A stretch of 64,000 nt of DNA. Source: Chitinophagaceae bacterium UBA4407 (GTDB taxonomy: Bacteria; Bacteroidota; Bacteroidia; Chitinophagales; Chitinophagaceae). Positions within the stretch are counted from its first letter, which is position 1. Each line of letters starts with the position of its first letter. The notes beneath the pieces were generated by a model, which was not told the DNA's origin, made no database searches, and was given only the letters and a program-made list of their open reading frames with translations. Location: positions 55,760 through 119,759 of the forward strand of contig DGQT01000016.1 of assembly GCA_002390845.1 (NCBI GenBank), in the 5' to 3' direction. Made by a program: the position numbers and the translations under genes. Below are positions 25,523 through 35,559 of the stretch, in pieces.

Positions 25523-27361
25523 TTAATCTTCCAGTTTGTTCCACCATGTTTTTTTAAGAATAAATATGATTATAACAAGAATAATTACTGTAATTAATAA
25601 AGGCAATTGCAACCACAAAACAATGTACATGGGCAGCAGTGTAAGGCAGCATTGCGCAATGATGCCCAGTACTACATTAAACATATCGAGTTTAAATCTT
25701 TTATTGGCTTTAAAAAAAGGGTCATCTGCTACAACCATTGTGTGCACCGGTTTCCAGAAGCCCCATGGTTTAACAGTAGTGTAAAACTTTTTAAGCGTTT
25801 CAGTATTTGTTGGTGGTGCTGTGTAAGTGCCAATAAAACATGCAACCAAAGAAATTAAAAAAATAAAGGGCCAGTAGTAAAGATCAAGACCAGAAATAAC
25901 TCCAAAATATTTTAGAACCAGTAACGCAATTGCGGGAATAATACCACCCAGCATGCCCCAGAAAAAGCCATTGGCATTAAAACGCCACCAGTACCATTTA
26001 AACATATTCGAGGCAATATAGCCGCCATACAAGCCACCCACAATCCACTGCAATACTGTATTAACATCCTTTACAAACATGCCCAATACAATGCCGATCA
26101 CTACAACCAACGCACCTACGATATAATTCATCGAGATGATCTTTTTTGTAGAAGCATCAGGGTTTACATATTTTAAATAAATATCGTTTACAATATAAGC
26201 CTGCGCCGCATTTAAGGTTCCCGAGAAGGTGCCCATGAATGCACCCATTAAACCCGTAAGAACCAACCCTAAAATACCTACCGGCAAAAAATTATTGATC
26301 GCTGAAGGAAGTACTTTTTCAAAGTCGGTGCCATTGGCTGATGAAAGATCGAGTTGATTATAATTCAATAAAGCAAGTACTGTTAAACCGATAATAAGCG
26401 AATAACGAATCGGCAATAAAACAATGGAAACAAAGCCCGTCATTTTTGAGGCTTCTTTAGGTGAACGTGTTGATAACACTTTCTGCATATCATAATTGGG
26501 GGCAGGGCCGGCAAGACTTGCAAACACGCCTTTAAAAAGCATCATCATAAAGAAGATGCCAAAGAGTGAATAGCCATCTTCATCAATTTTTTTATTGGCA
26601 TCGGCAATAATGCCGCTCCAGTCAAGATCAAGTTTCCAGCCGAAGAATGGATTGTACCAGCCATCGGGTACTTTAAGTTGCTGATCCTGCAAATGCATTA
26701 CAGCAATTACTGCAACAGAAATGCAAGCTACCGTCATGATAGCATATTTAATAAGATCGCCGATAACAATACTGTGCATGCCGCCCAGAATGGAATAAAA
26801 CATGGCGAATAATGTGAACACAATCCCGTAAACATGCGGCACATATTCAGCAGTTACATGGAAAGGAATATAAGGTTGCACTACATCCCATGGTATAAAA
26901 ATTTCAACAAATTTTCCAAGGCCAACAAAGCCATAGGCCAGAAAACCAAAGCAACCAAGTAAAGCAAATACTACAATTATATTATGCGATGCCCCGGAGT
27001 TTTTATCTGTAGTACCGAACCTTGTGGCCAGCCATTCTGCACCGGTAGTAGCGTTTGACCTGCGCAGCCATTTTGATAAAAACATCATCATAAAAACCTG
27101 GTTAAAAACAGGCCATAACCAGGGAACCCAAAGGCTTTTCATGCCGTACACAAAACAGAGAGCAACCATCCACATAGTGCCGCTTATATCAAACATGTCC
27201 GATGCATCGCTCAGGCCCAGCAAATACCAGGGAAGTTTCTTACCGCCCATTAAATAATTGTCTTTGCTTTGCCTTGCTTTCTTACGCATTACCCAGCCAA
27301 TAATCAGCATACTCAGCAGGTAAGTAATCAGTATGGCAATATCAATCCATTGTAATTTCAT
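25523..27361 (-). CDS. Sodium:solute symporter, mannobiose/mannosyl-glucose uptake (probable)
   Basis: The 612-residue protein has about 13-14 hydrophobic segments and SSS-family features: the first helix with WIDIAILITYLLSMLIIG, the motif DNYLMGGKKLPWYLLGLSDASDMFD near residue 34, TTGAEWLATRFG, and GLMGAFMGTFSGTLNAAQAYIVND near 376. Members couple Na+ to sugar or other solute uptake. The place before the phosphorylase and epimerase matches the transporter in the B. fragilis mannan operon, so beta-mannooligosaccharide is the likely substrate. It has an extra C-terminal pair of helices, common in large SSS proteins. Confidence 0.88.
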   Translation of the reverse strand: MKLQWIDIAILITYLLSMLIIGWVMRKKARQSKDNYLMGGKKLPWYLLGLSDASDMFDISGTMWMVALCFVYGMKSLWVPWLWPVFNQVFMMMFLSKWLRRSNATTGAEWLATRFGTTDKNSGASHNIIVVFALLGCFGFLAYGFVGLGKFVEIFIPWDVVQPYIPFHVTAEYVPHVYGIVFTLFAMFYSILGGMHSIVIGDLIKYAIMTVACISVAVIAVMHLQDQQLKVPDGWYNPFFGWKLDLDWSGIIADANKKIDEDGYSLFGIFFMMMLFKGVFASLAGPAPNYDMQKVLSTRSPKEASKMTGFVSIVLLPIRYSLIIGLTVLALLNYNQLDLSSANGTDFEKVLPSAINNFLPVGILGLVLTGLMGAFMGTFSGTLNAAQAYIVNDIYLKYVNPDASTKKIISMNYIVGALVVVIGIVLGMFVKDVNTVLQWIVGGLYGGYIASNMFKWYWWRFNANGFFWGMLGGIIPAIALLVLKYFGVISGLDLYYWPFIFLISLVACFIGTYTAPPTNTETLKKFYTTVKPWGFWKPVHTMVVADDPFFKANKRFKLDMFNVVLGIIAQCCLTLLPMYIVLWLQLPLLITVIILVIIIFILKKTWWNKLED

Positions 27362-27366
27362 TAATA

Positions 27367-27430
27367 AATATTTTTTTTTGACCAGCTATATTTCATTAAT
27401 CATCTTTACTTGCGTCGCACTCTTCGGCTG
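27367..27430 (+). repeat. Repeat unit L, left flank of the GH26 gene
   Basis: TTTTTTTTTGACCAGC starts it and TTACTTGCGTCGCACTCTTC carries the core (27410-27419). The facing R unit is at 28806-28862. Confidence 0.88.
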
Positions 27431-27598
27431 CATAGCCTTGTTGAGCAAAGCGAATATAAAAGCCACGGCATGTCTAATACATTCAGAAATGCTATTCAAC
27501 AAAAGATGCAAACTTTAAAAAATGCCCATAGTAGAAACTACAGGCTTTGCTTGTTTTAACTGCTAATGAAAAATAACCACTTTAGAAAAACTGATAAA

Positions 27599-28714
27599 CT
27601 ATTTATATAAGTTTTCTTTCGATATTTTTTTTTGAAAGATCATGTTTGGCTGATTATAAAATTTTACAAAATCTGCTGCCGACCCGTGTGCTTTATAAGG
27701 CACATAGAACTCTGTTTCACCACCAGGTTTCTGCCCTGCATTGCGCCATGCCAGCGCATAAGAAATATGATGATTGTTTAGTGCCTTTGCAAGGCCGTTT
27801 GTCCACCAGGTGTTATCAGGCACAGTGCCGTAACCAAATTCGGTTAAGGCTGGGATCTTATTTTTTTCCTTTGCAATTGCTTCAAGTGTTGTAAGGCTTC
27901 TGTCTGCATCTGAAATAAATTTTTCATTATCTGCACCGCGTTGGTAAATATCAAAACCAATTACATCAACATATTCATCACCGGGGTAGCGTTCTAAATA
28001 TTCTTCGCGGTTGGCAAAACGATCTGTGTTGAAAGCGTACAAAAGATTGTGTACATTTTTTACATCACGCAAATAAGTTTCTGTAAAACGATAGAGTTGT
28101 TTTATTTCTTCGGCGGTACAATTTTTGCCACCCCACCAAAACCAGCTTCCATTCAATTCATGAAATGGCCTGAAAATAACTGGGATCAATTCGCCATTTT
28201 TACCTTTCAGGCTTTGCATAAAAGCCGCAACTTTATCTAACCAACTTTTATACAGTTCATTTTTTTCGCCATCGGGTAAAGCTGCTGCCACACTGCCTTG
28301 CGGCGCTTTATCCCATGCAGACTTACCAGTTAAAGGATTGTTTAAATGCCAGCTTATTGTAACAACGCCACCAAGCTGGTAAGCATCTTTTATGTATTGC
28401 TTCATCTTATCAAAAGGCACGCTGTCTAAGTTTACAGGTGCATCAATTTCAAGGCGGCCTAACTCCCAGCCATATACCGCAGGATAATCACCCGTTACGT
28501 CTTTTATATCGCTGCGACCTTGTTCATATTTCCAACCGAAGCCATAAGCAAGATCGTCCTGGTGACCAAACATGATTCCCTTGTTCAACAGTTTCTTTAA
28601 GTTTTGATACAGGTTTACCGTTTCTTTGGTTGCACGCTTATCAACAGGAAAATCCTGTGCTGTAGCGCATGCTGTAACAAGTAGTATAATGACAAGAAAG
28701 CAAACGGATTTCAT
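27599..28714 (-). CDS. GH26 beta-1,4-mannanase lipoprotein
   Basis: The 371-residue protein has a lipoprotein signal ending at Cys16 (LLVTAC), so it is probably outer-membrane or periplasmic. The TIM-barrel shows GIMFGHQDDLAYGFGW, VTISWHLNNPL, then FRPFHELNGSWFWWG with acid/base Glu186 and PALTEFGYG with nucleophile Glu292, all of GH26. Activity is most likely endo- or exo-mannanase releasing mannobiose, as in B. fragilis, where a GH26 opens the same pathway. It lies entirely between facing repeat units. Confidence 0.93.
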   Translation of the reverse strand: MKSVCFLVIILLVTACATAQDFPVDKRATKETVNLYQNLKKLLNKGIMFGHQDDLAYGFGWKYEQGRSDIKDVTGDYPAVYGWELGRLEIDAPVNLDSVPFDKMKQYIKDAYQLGGVVTISWHLNNPLTGKSAWDKAPQGSVAAALPDGEKNELYKSWLDKVAAFMQSLKGKNGELIPVIFRPFHELNGSWFWWGGKNCTAEEIKQLYRFTETYLRDVKNVHNLLYAFNTDRFANREEYLERYPGDEYVDVIGFDIYQRGADNEKFISDADRSLTTLEAIAKEKNKIPALTEFGYGTVPDNTWWTNGLAKALNNHHISYALAWRNAGQKPGGETEFYVPYKAHGSAADFVKFYNQPNMIFQKKISKENLYK

Positions 28715-28805
28715 GTTAAAATTTTTTTATTCAACAAATGCTTTTCAGCACAAATCTATTTTAAAACCACACGATGCTCTCAATGCTCATAAAAGAACAA
28801 AGCGT

Positions 28806-28862
28806 TCAAGAGTGCGACGCAACGAAAGTTCAATAAATATTCTGAAGCCGGGATCAAAAAAT
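28806..28862 (-). repeat. Repeat unit R, right flank of the GH26 gene
   Basis: GAGTGCGACGCAACGAAAGT (core 28813-28822), then GCCGGGATCAAAAAA. It closes the pair opened at 27367. Confidence 0.9.
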
Positions 28863-28875
28863 TATTTCCCTTCTT

Positions 28876-30639
28876 TTATTTTTTATCTATCACCAAACAT
28901 ACTGCACCTCTTGCCGGAACATTGATCTTTATGCCTGCGGTAGTTACGGCCGACTTCGCTTTTATTGAAATGTAATCAGCAGGGCCGCCTGCCTCGCCGG
29001 ATGGGCCGTTGCCATTGATGATTACCTTTCGTGAAAACTCTCCATTGTCTGTGCTGCCTTCAAGACTGTACCAGTAAAATCGGGCTCCTGTAAGAAAGTT
29101 GCTCATTTTTACTTCAACCACCAGCGGCGATGATGTTGTATTTACAAGGTTCACATTTGCCGGGCCTGATGTGTATGTAGATGCATATGCTTTGATACCT
29201 GTGTTACCTGTTGTAGTTGCCGCAACCAATCTGTCTCCCAATAATCTTTGCAAAAAATACAGGTAATAAAATGAAGGGCGTGGACTCCATTTTGCAACAC
29301 CCGGTTCATCGCCTGCACTGAAAAGACCATGATCGTTGCCATTGCTCCAGCCATTCATTATATCCCAACGTGCAGCAAGACCATATTTATTTTTAAGCGC
29401 TTCGCCCATTACCAATACTGCGAAAGCACCGCTAACATTCGATACCTGCTGCTTGGAATCTTTTGCCCACATATTCCATTCATCCATTGCAATGGGTTTT
29501 ATGGCTGCACCATTTGCCTGTAATGTTTGTGTAACATAAGTCATCATTTGTGCAGGAATTGTTGTTGCAGCAGAGAATATTACTGATGCCGTAGAATTCT
29601 GATCGTAGGGCGTAAAATAATTGTGCACTACATAAAAATCTGCTTTGCCGTTAATGCCAGACATCATGCCGGTGTTCCATGTTTTGGCAGTGGTAGTTTG
29701 CCATGATTCTGTGGCAGGTGCATCGAGTGTTACCGCACCTATATGAATTGCAGCACCAATTTCTGCGGCTGCATTTTTCATTGAATCTGCAAACACCTGG
29801 AAGTGTTGCGCGTATAAAGCACCGGTAATATATTCCGGCTGTCCATCTTTATTCAATGAACGGTCTATACGATAACCCCATTCCCAGTCACCAAAATTTT
29901 CATTCCCTACTTCCCAGTATTGTGTGCGGCCATTATCGTAGCGTACCCAATCTGCCGCAAGGTGTGCAGCATCTGCCACAGGATTGGTTCCTGTGCCATA
30001 ACGGGCATAGCCATAATTTACAGTGATAATGCCTTTATTGCCAGTTTGCTGTAGCATACTGTAATAATCATCCAGGTTGCATTGCCAGTTATAAGTGGTT
30101 TTACCATAATTGTAACCTGGTTCTTTTTTATTTCCATCTTTATCAGTGATCATTGCAGGTGCGCCAGCAGGGTTAACACCTTGCGCACCATTCCAGAAAT
30201 AAGCATCGCTGGAACTACCACCGGGAAAGCGTATGATCTGTGGGTGCAGATTGGTGATATGTGTTATGGCTGCTGGTGTTGTTGAAACAGGCCCCATCCA
30301 CCAAACAGCATTTTGACCAAATATGGATAAAGGAATTTTTGTGATGATGGCAGAAGCATCTACTGTAACGGTACTTTGTGCAGCAGATGATGTAACAGTT
30401 TCTTCGTTATAAGTTGGTGCCGTAAAAGAACGCGGCGTCCATTCGTCAAGAAAAAAGCCAATGGTGTTTGCTATTGTTGGTTCTACCGGCGGGTTGATTA
30501 CTACGTTTGTATCACCACCGCCCCCACCACCTCCACCGCCAGGTGGCGGGCCAGGAGCAGCAGGCGTTTTTTTTGTACAGCCAAAAAGAATCAAGGTGAA
30601 TGTTAGTGTTAGAAAGGTAATTTGATATTTGAAGCTCAT
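28876..30639 (-). CDS. Clan GH-A glycoside hydrolase lipoprotein, GH51/GH44-like
   Basis: The 587-residue protein has a lipoprotein signal ending at Cys21 (LILFGC), a Pro/Gly linker with nine consecutive Gly (about 34-42), then a TIM-barrel with IIRFPGGSSSDAYFW at 135-149. The probable acid/base is Glu247 in YWEVGNENFG and the nucleophile Glu387 in MDEWNMW. A C-terminal beta domain ends PARGAVCLVI. The WEVGNEN and DEWN motifs place it in clan GH-A, nearest in memory to GH51 or GH44. In this locus it could trim arabinose, glucose or mannose chains. The family is not decided; the hydrolase call is firm. Confidence 0.75.
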   Translation of the reverse strand: MSFKYQITFLTLTFTLILFGCTKKTPAAPGPPPGGGGGGGGGDTNVVINPPVEPTIANTIGFFLDEWTPRSFTAPTYNEETVTSSAAQSTVTVDASAIITKIPLSIFGQNAVWWMGPVSTTPAAITHITNLHPQIIRFPGGSSSDAYFWNGAQGVNPAGAPAMITDKDGNKKEPGYNYGKTTYNWQCNLDDYYSMLQQTGNKGIITVNYGYARYGTGTNPVADAAHLAADWVRYDNGRTQYWEVGNENFGDWEWGYRIDRSLNKDGQPEYITGALYAQHFQVFADSMKNAAAEIGAAIHIGAVTLDAPATESWQTTTAKTWNTGMMSGINGKADFYVVHNYFTPYDQNSTASVIFSAATTIPAQMMTYVTQTLQANGAAIKPIAMDEWNMWAKDSKQQVSNVSGAFAVLVMGEALKNKYGLAARWDIMNGWSNGNDHGLFSAGDEPGVAKWSPRPSFYYLYFLQRLLGDRLVAATTTGNTGIKAYASTYTSGPANVNLVNTTSSPLVVEVKMSNFLTGARFYWYSLEGSTDNGEFSRKVIINGNGPSGEAGGPADYISIKAKSAVTTAGIKINVPARGAVCLVIDKK

Positions 30640-30734
30640 TTATTTATTTTATCTGTTAAAGCTATTTTCTTTCTTTGATTTATTATTTGTCATTTTACTT
30701 GCCACCGTATTTTATGCTGAATGCAGCATAAAAT

Positions 30735-30950
30735 TTAATACAATTTTTATGAGCCCATCATTATTGCTGCTATGAGGCATCGTTGCGTCGCACACTTGAA
30801 CTTAAGATTCACGGATTGGCTGATTGCGGACTATTGAATTAAGTAATGCGCAAATTCGTATATCCGCTAATTCGCTCAATTGTTTTCCGAACGTACAAGT
30901 GAGTGACACAACGAAAGCTGATAGTAGCATTTTAGCTGGTCACCAAATGA
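30735..30950. repeat. Inverted pair inside the mannan cluster
   Basis: The L core is at 30783-30792. The R half is the variant GTACAAGTGAGTGACACAAC at 30893-30912. The spacer is made of GGATT/GATT and AATTC words. Confidence 0.87.
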
Positions 30951-30964
30951 ATTACTATACTACT

Positions 30965-32488
30965 TTACCTTAAGCCTACATGATCTATATACACACTACC
31001 CGACCAGCCCTGCGCCTGGAAAAGAAAATCATTAATTTCAGAGAGGCCCATGCCTGCAAGTGGAACTGAAATATCCTGCCACTCTCCTTCATTAACGGTA
31101 ATGATATACTGTGGAGAAGACCAGGCCTGGTTTAAAATAAGACTGATTTTTTTACCACCGGTTCCGGGAGTTCCAAAGATCGAGAATACAACATTGGTAT
31201 AAGCACTTGTGGAGATGTTGCCGCCGCCAAAACGCATTGCATCCCATGAACCATCATAAGTTTTTTTAATTGATGCGGTACCGTCCCGTACAATTTCTGT
31301 ATTTGAAAAATCTACAGCACCGCCCCAGCCCCAATTGCCCCAGCTATTCAGAATTGCGTCTTCATAAAATCCATAAGTGAAAGGTGCAGGGGGTGGGAGG
31401 TCTCCCTTTATTTCCAGGTTATCTGCTGATTGTATGGTAAGTGTTGAATTCAATACTAATAAAACGATTTTTCCTTTTACTACACCATCGGGAACAGTTA
31501 CTACCAACTGCGTTGCAGCCTGGCTTACAAATGAGGTAACAGGATTTGGAACACCGGCAAATGTGATTGCTGAAACAAGGTCAAGATCGGTTCCTGTAAT
31601 TGTAAGATTGGCTAAAGGATCTATAGGATTTGGAGCGAATGATGTAATAGCAGGCAGCGTTACTGCCAGTTCATCTGCAGATACAACGGTAACGCCTGAT
31701 GCTGCAACCAGCGTGATTTTACCAGCCTGTGTTTCGGCGGGAACTTTTACTACAAGTTGTGTAGCAGACTGGCTTTCGAAGGTTGTAACCGGTGTGACAA
31801 CACCTGTGAATAATACCTTTTGAGTAAGGTCGAGATTGGTCCCGGTAATCGTAAGGTTTTGCTGATGCTTGATTGGGTTAGGGCTAAAGCTGGTAACAGC
31901 AGGCAGCGTTACTTTTAATGTGTCGATTGTTTCAACAGTATTTGGATCTGTTCCACCATAAATAATTTTCAGGGTACCTGTTTTTGCATCTACCGGAACT
32001 GTAACAACCAATTGGTTCAATGACTGACTTACAAAAGTCTCTACAGTTTTATCATCGGTAAAGGTGACGCTGGTAACCCAGTTAAGATATTTACCATTGA
32101 TTGTGATATTCTCGCCGGGACGGGCTTCAGAAGTTATTGAAGTAATAGCTACTGCTACAGCCAGATTGAATTTTGTTTTAGATACGATATCAGCGGATGC
32201 AGTTTTTAATGTTACAAAACCTTCTTCTGCACCGTCTGGTACAATTACATAAATTTCTTTCGCTGACTGCGAAACAAAATCGGCACTTGAAACACTTGCA
32301 CCAGTAAAATCTATTTCAGTAACCTGGTTCAAGTTTGTGCCGAAGAAGCGGATCGTGTCTCCATGCATTGCGCCGGTGGGCCCGAAGCTGATTAATGCAG
32401 TTTCAGAAGAAGCGGCGCTGTTTGTATCTTTTTTACACGCCACAATGGATATAGCGGCAAGTAGGCAGACTAATGTAAGCAATCGCAT
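30965..32488 (-). CDS. Surface glycan-binding lipoprotein with four TIG/IPT repeats
   Basis: From the ATG at 32488 (rather than 32500) the signal MRLLTLVCLLAAISIVAC gives a lipoprotein of 507 residues. Four Ig-like TIG modules follow, each with a GxxLxFxG strand and a FVSQSxxQLVVTVP strand; modules three and four are most alike (NLTITGTNLDL and NLTITGTDLDL). The C-terminal 130 residues form a different beta-sandwich rich in Trp and Gly, likely the glycan-binding end. It resembles SGBP-B proteins that sit next to SusCD. Binding to mannan is inference from the locus. Confidence 0.8.
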   Translation of the reverse strand: MRLLTLVCLLAAISIVACKKDTNSAASSETALISFGPTGAMHGDTIRFFGTNLNQVTEIDFTGASVSSADFVSQSAKEIYVIVPDGAEEGFVTLKTASADIVSKTKFNLAVAVAITSITSEARPGENITINGKYLNWVTSVTFTDDKTVETFVSQSLNQLVVTVPVDAKTGTLKIIYGGTDPNTVETIDTLKVTLPAVTSFSPNPIKHQQNLTITGTNLDLTQKVLFTGVVTPVTTFESQSATQLVVKVPAETQAGKITLVAASGVTVVSADELAVTLPAITSFAPNPIDPLANLTITGTDLDLVSAITFAGVPNPVTSFVSQAATQLVVTVPDGVVKGKIVLLVLNSTLTIQSADNLEIKGDLPPPAPFTYGFYEDAILNSWGNWGWGGAVDFSNTEIVRDGTASIKKTYDGSWDAMRFGGGNISTSAYTNVVFSIFGTPGTGGKKISLILNQAWSSPQYIITVNEGEWQDISVPLAGMGLSEINDFLFQAQGWSGSVYIDHVGLR

Positions 32489-32533
32489 ATTGTATATCAT
32501 TTCAGTTTGATTTGAGTTAATTGAATAATAAGA

Positions 32534-33688
32534 TTACTTAACGATTTTTGGTACGATCCTGAAATTATCAAAGCATAGATCGCAATCAAGATCTCCGGGG
32601 CCATGAAATAGTATGCGTGTATAATAACCGTCAGGGCTTACTACCATGCTCGATCCGGAATTTTTATATGCAGCAACCATTTCCTCAAAAGGAATGGTTA
32701 CTGTTTTCCATTGGCCTTTTGTATCATACGGTGGCATCCAACGGTATTCATCATTATTCCAGTTTGTTAAGCCCACCATTATTTTTATAACATTGCTATT
32801 ATAAGGTTTAAGTGTATTTATTTCAAACTTCAGGTTGTAATCCTGTGGCTTTAATATAGCTTCATCGGGAATATTTTTACTGATCGGCCCCATAGCATCT
32901 GGCGGGCCGCCTGCAACTTCTGTCCAGGCCCATCCACCAATAGCCTTATTAATGCGGATATAATTTCCATTTATTTTTACAGGGTCTGAAGCTCCTGGAT
33001 CGGTAACTACATAAGAAGAATTCCACCATCCGGTATAAGGGTCGCTGCTAACAATTATATTCCTGTTGTCATTGAACCAAAAGTTTGATTTAGTTTCTCC
33101 AAAATTTGTAGAAACCGTAACAGGACCGGGTTGAACACCTTCCGGCACTTTAACTTCCATCAGTTGATTAGTTTCATCAATGGAAACCACTTCACCAGTT
33201 ACTCCTCCTGCAAAAGTTACTGTTACTGGTGCATAAAAATATTTGCCATGAATTGTTGCTATGCTGCCAGCCGGAACATATTCGCAATCCATTAGTGTAA
33301 CTTCAGGTTCACTTATCTGAACGTGAAAAGGGTAATCTAATATTCTACCAGAAGCAAAAACGATTTTGAGTGTATTATTAATTTCCATTGGGATATCAGA
33401 GGGCACCCTGATGAGGATGGTTGTTGCTGTATTATAGGTGGGCGTTACAGGTGCCTGCAAATCGTTGAACCAAATTTGTGTTGCACCCTCAAGGTTTTGT
33501 CCTACAAGCGCTATGAGCGCTCCCTGGTAGGCTCCCACTAATAATGAATCTGAAGATTCTGGAGAAGTTACTCTTATGTAATCTATATGTGGTTCTCCCG
33601 ATACGCTATCTTTTTTACAGGATGATATTGTTGCTATTGCAGTGACAGTTAGCGCAACAATCAACAGTGTTTTATATGCTATTTTCAT
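32534..33688 (-). CDS. Surface glycan-binding lipoprotein (SGBP-B-like) with TIG domains
   Basis: From the ATG at 33688 the signal MKIAYKTLLIVALTVTAIATISSC gives a lipoprotein of 384 residues. Two TIG-like modules (LIALVGQNLEGATQIWFND and GSIATIHGKYFYAPVTVTFAGG) precede a C-terminal domain of about 200 residues with the pattern YTGWWNSSYVV, GNYIRINKAIGGWAWTEVAGG and CDLCFDNFRIVP, matching the glycan-binding end of SGBP-B-type proteins. It follows susD by 29 bp to the chosen start, so it should be cotranscribed. Confidence 0.8.
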   Translation of the reverse strand: MKIAYKTLLIVALTVTAIATISSCKKDSVSGEPHIDYIRVTSPESSDSLLVGAYQGALIALVGQNLEGATQIWFNDLQAPVTPTYNTATTILIRVPSDIPMEINNTLKIVFASGRILDYPFHVQISEPEVTLMDCEYVPAGSIATIHGKYFYAPVTVTFAGGVTGEVVSIDETNQLMEVKVPEGVQPGPVTVSTNFGETKSNFWFNDNRNIIVSSDPYTGWWNSSYVVTDPGASDPVKINGNYIRINKAIGGWAWTEVAGGPPDAMGPISKNIPDEAILKPQDYNLKFEINTLKPYNSNVIKIMVGLTNWNNDEYRWMPPYDTKGQWKTVTIPFEEMVAAYKNSGSSMVVSPDGYYTRILFHGPGDLDCDLCFDNFRIVPKIVK

Positions 33689-33717
33689 TTTGCTTTTTTT
33701 GTTGTGAATTATACGCA

Positions 33718-35376
33718 CTATGGATAATCTACCGCAGGTTTTAATAAGTTAGGTGCCTGGCTTAATTCTGTACTCGGTATTGGTAACAGGAAATTGCCAT
33801 CGTTTGCATTTATATTCCGTTCGTTTGTAGCCCAGGTAGTTTTCCTGATCGTCCACATTGTAGGATTAGGCATTTGATCAGGCGTTATGTTATATAATCC
33901 ACGGTCCTGTGCGTTTAAAATCTCGTAAGCTTTCTGAGGATTATAATAATGCAGGCTTACAAAATCGTACCATGAAGATGCTTCTAAAGCAAACTCGATA
34001 ATGCGTTCTTTAAAAATTACATCCAGTGTAAGCGGATCCTCAAACTCTGGCAGGCCTGCACGCATATGCACTTTATTAAAATATTCCATTGCAGTAGCAT
34101 CAGAAGTAGAAGCGTCATTACCTAAGGTGGCGTCAGCGTAAATCAAATACATCTCAGCCAATCTTAGCATATAAGTATTATTTCCGTAGCGTTGTTGAGC
34201 AGCTTCTCCATTAACATCTACAGCTTTGCCGGTTACATATTTTTTTATAGAAGCATAATTTACATCACCAGCTATGTAAGGAAATACGAGCTTACCAGAA
34301 ATATTGGAAGTGCCGCTTGTTGTTATTTGAGGATAGTAAGCACCGGGCATCATAAAAGTTGCATATAGCCGCTGATCTGTTGTTCTGCCTTTTATAAGGC
34401 TATCACCTGATGGTGTAAAACCATCATACTGACTGAGCATCCAATATGTTGCGCCTTTGTCTCCGCCCCAGCCATCACCATTTGCTATATCTGAGCTGTA
34501 TGCCAGGTAAGCAGGTGCGGAATTTTGTGTACCCCATGCATTAGACCCTGAATAAACCCATTGAAGTTCGAACAGAGACTCTTTATTATTATCGTAAGGA
34601 TAGGAAAAAAGGTCTTCATAATGATCTAATAATGATGCACCACTATTTTTGATCACATCCTCTGCAAAGTATTTTGCACTATCTAAAAATTGCTGGTTCC
34701 TGCCCATTGGGCCACTTGATTCTACGCCTGCCCTTGTAAGATAAAACCGTGCAAGCATACCTTCAGCAGACCACTTGGTTAACCTGCCGGGCTGATCCCC
34801 AACAGATGGAAGATCATTTGCTGCCGCACGCATTTCTCTTGTAATAAATCTCCATACACTTGACACTGTATTTTTTTGAATGCTTGTATCTGAGAGAAGT
34901 GTAAGATTATTTTCTATGACAGGAACTTCGCCCCAGTTCATTACGAGGTACCTGTATGCCAGGGCACGCATAAAACGGGCTTCAGCAATTGCATGTTTTT
35001 TTATATCTGCCGAAACCCCGCTGCCAGCATAAGCATTAATGTTTTGGATGGCAAGATTTGCCTGGCCCACTACATTGTAAAATGATTGCCACGCATAACC
35101 GTTCTCTGGTGTTAAGCCAGTAGTATTAAACAGTACATTTCCCCTATCGTTGTAAGCTGAATAAGCAGCACCACCACGAAAATCACCAAGGTTGTAGGAG
35201 GCTTTGTCATTATAATCGAACCAAACCTGGCTATAAAGTAAAGAGGTAGCAGCCAAAACCTGTTCATCGGTTTTATAAAAATTGGCATCCACAATCCTGT
35301 CGGTTGGGGGCTTTTCTAAAAAGTCTTTTGAACAACCTGTAACCAGCAGTATTAAACACAATGCACTAATAAGCAT
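33718..35376 (-). CDS. SusD/RagB-family outer-membrane lipoprotein
   Basis: SusD lids bind glycan at the cell surface and close over the SusC channel. The frame is open to 35541, but residues 17-50 of that longer version are encoded by a dispersed repeat unit. The ATG at 35376 starts a lipoprotein signal (MLISALCLILLVTGC) and gives 552 residues, the usual size. The motif FLEKPPTDRIVDANFYKTDEQ is at the mature N-terminus, RAANDLPSVGDQPGRLTKWSAEGMLARFYLTRAG is the TPR part, and the end is LLPIPSTELSQAPNL, all typical. It pairs with susC just upstream. Confidence 0.9.
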   Translation of the reverse strand: MLISALCLILLVTGCSKDFLEKPPTDRIVDANFYKTDEQVLAATSLLYSQVWFDYNDKASYNLGDFRGGAAYSAYNDRGNVLFNTTGLTPENGYAWQSFYNVVGQANLAIQNINAYAGSGVSADIKKHAIAEARFMRALAYRYLVMNWGEVPVIENNLTLLSDTSIQKNTVSSVWRFITREMRAAANDLPSVGDQPGRLTKWSAEGMLARFYLTRAGVESSGPMGRNQQFLDSAKYFAEDVIKNSGASLLDHYEDLFSYPYDNNKESLFELQWVYSGSNAWGTQNSAPAYLAYSSDIANGDGWGGDKGATYWMLSQYDGFTPSGDSLIKGRTTDQRLYATFMMPGAYYPQITTSGTSNISGKLVFPYIAGDVNYASIKKYVTGKAVDVNGEAAQQRYGNNTYMLRLAEMYLIYADATLGNDASTSDATAMEYFNKVHMRAGLPEFEDPLTLDVIFKERIIEFALEASSWYDFVSLHYYNPQKAYEILNAQDRGLYNITPDQMPNPTMWTIRKTTWATNERNINANDGNFLLPIPSTELSQAPNLLKPAVDYP

Positions 35377-35431
35377 TTTGAATTTATTCTGCCAAAATGA
35401 ACCTGAAGCCGAACGATGCCCATTGTTATTC

Positions 35432-35485
35432 TGATGAAAGGATTGCGACGCAACGAAGATGCTATGAAAACTACTGCCGGTATTA
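35432..35485 (-). repeat. Repeat unit R between susC and susD
   Basis: GATGAAAGGATTGCGACGCA (core 35444-35453), then ACTGCCGGTATT. Read on the minus strand it contains no stop codon in the susD frame. Confidence 0.88.
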
Positions 35486-35559
35486 TTATTCATGTTTAAA
35501 CAGCTTCTAAAAAAGTGAAATAATATTTTTAATTTTTTCATGTCTGTAATTTTTTCAGC

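Noticed and set aside
33718..35541. Longer susD starting at 35541
   Set aside because: The extra 55 residues contain a repeat unit and hide the lipoprotein signal; the ATG at 35376 gives a normal signal and lipobox.
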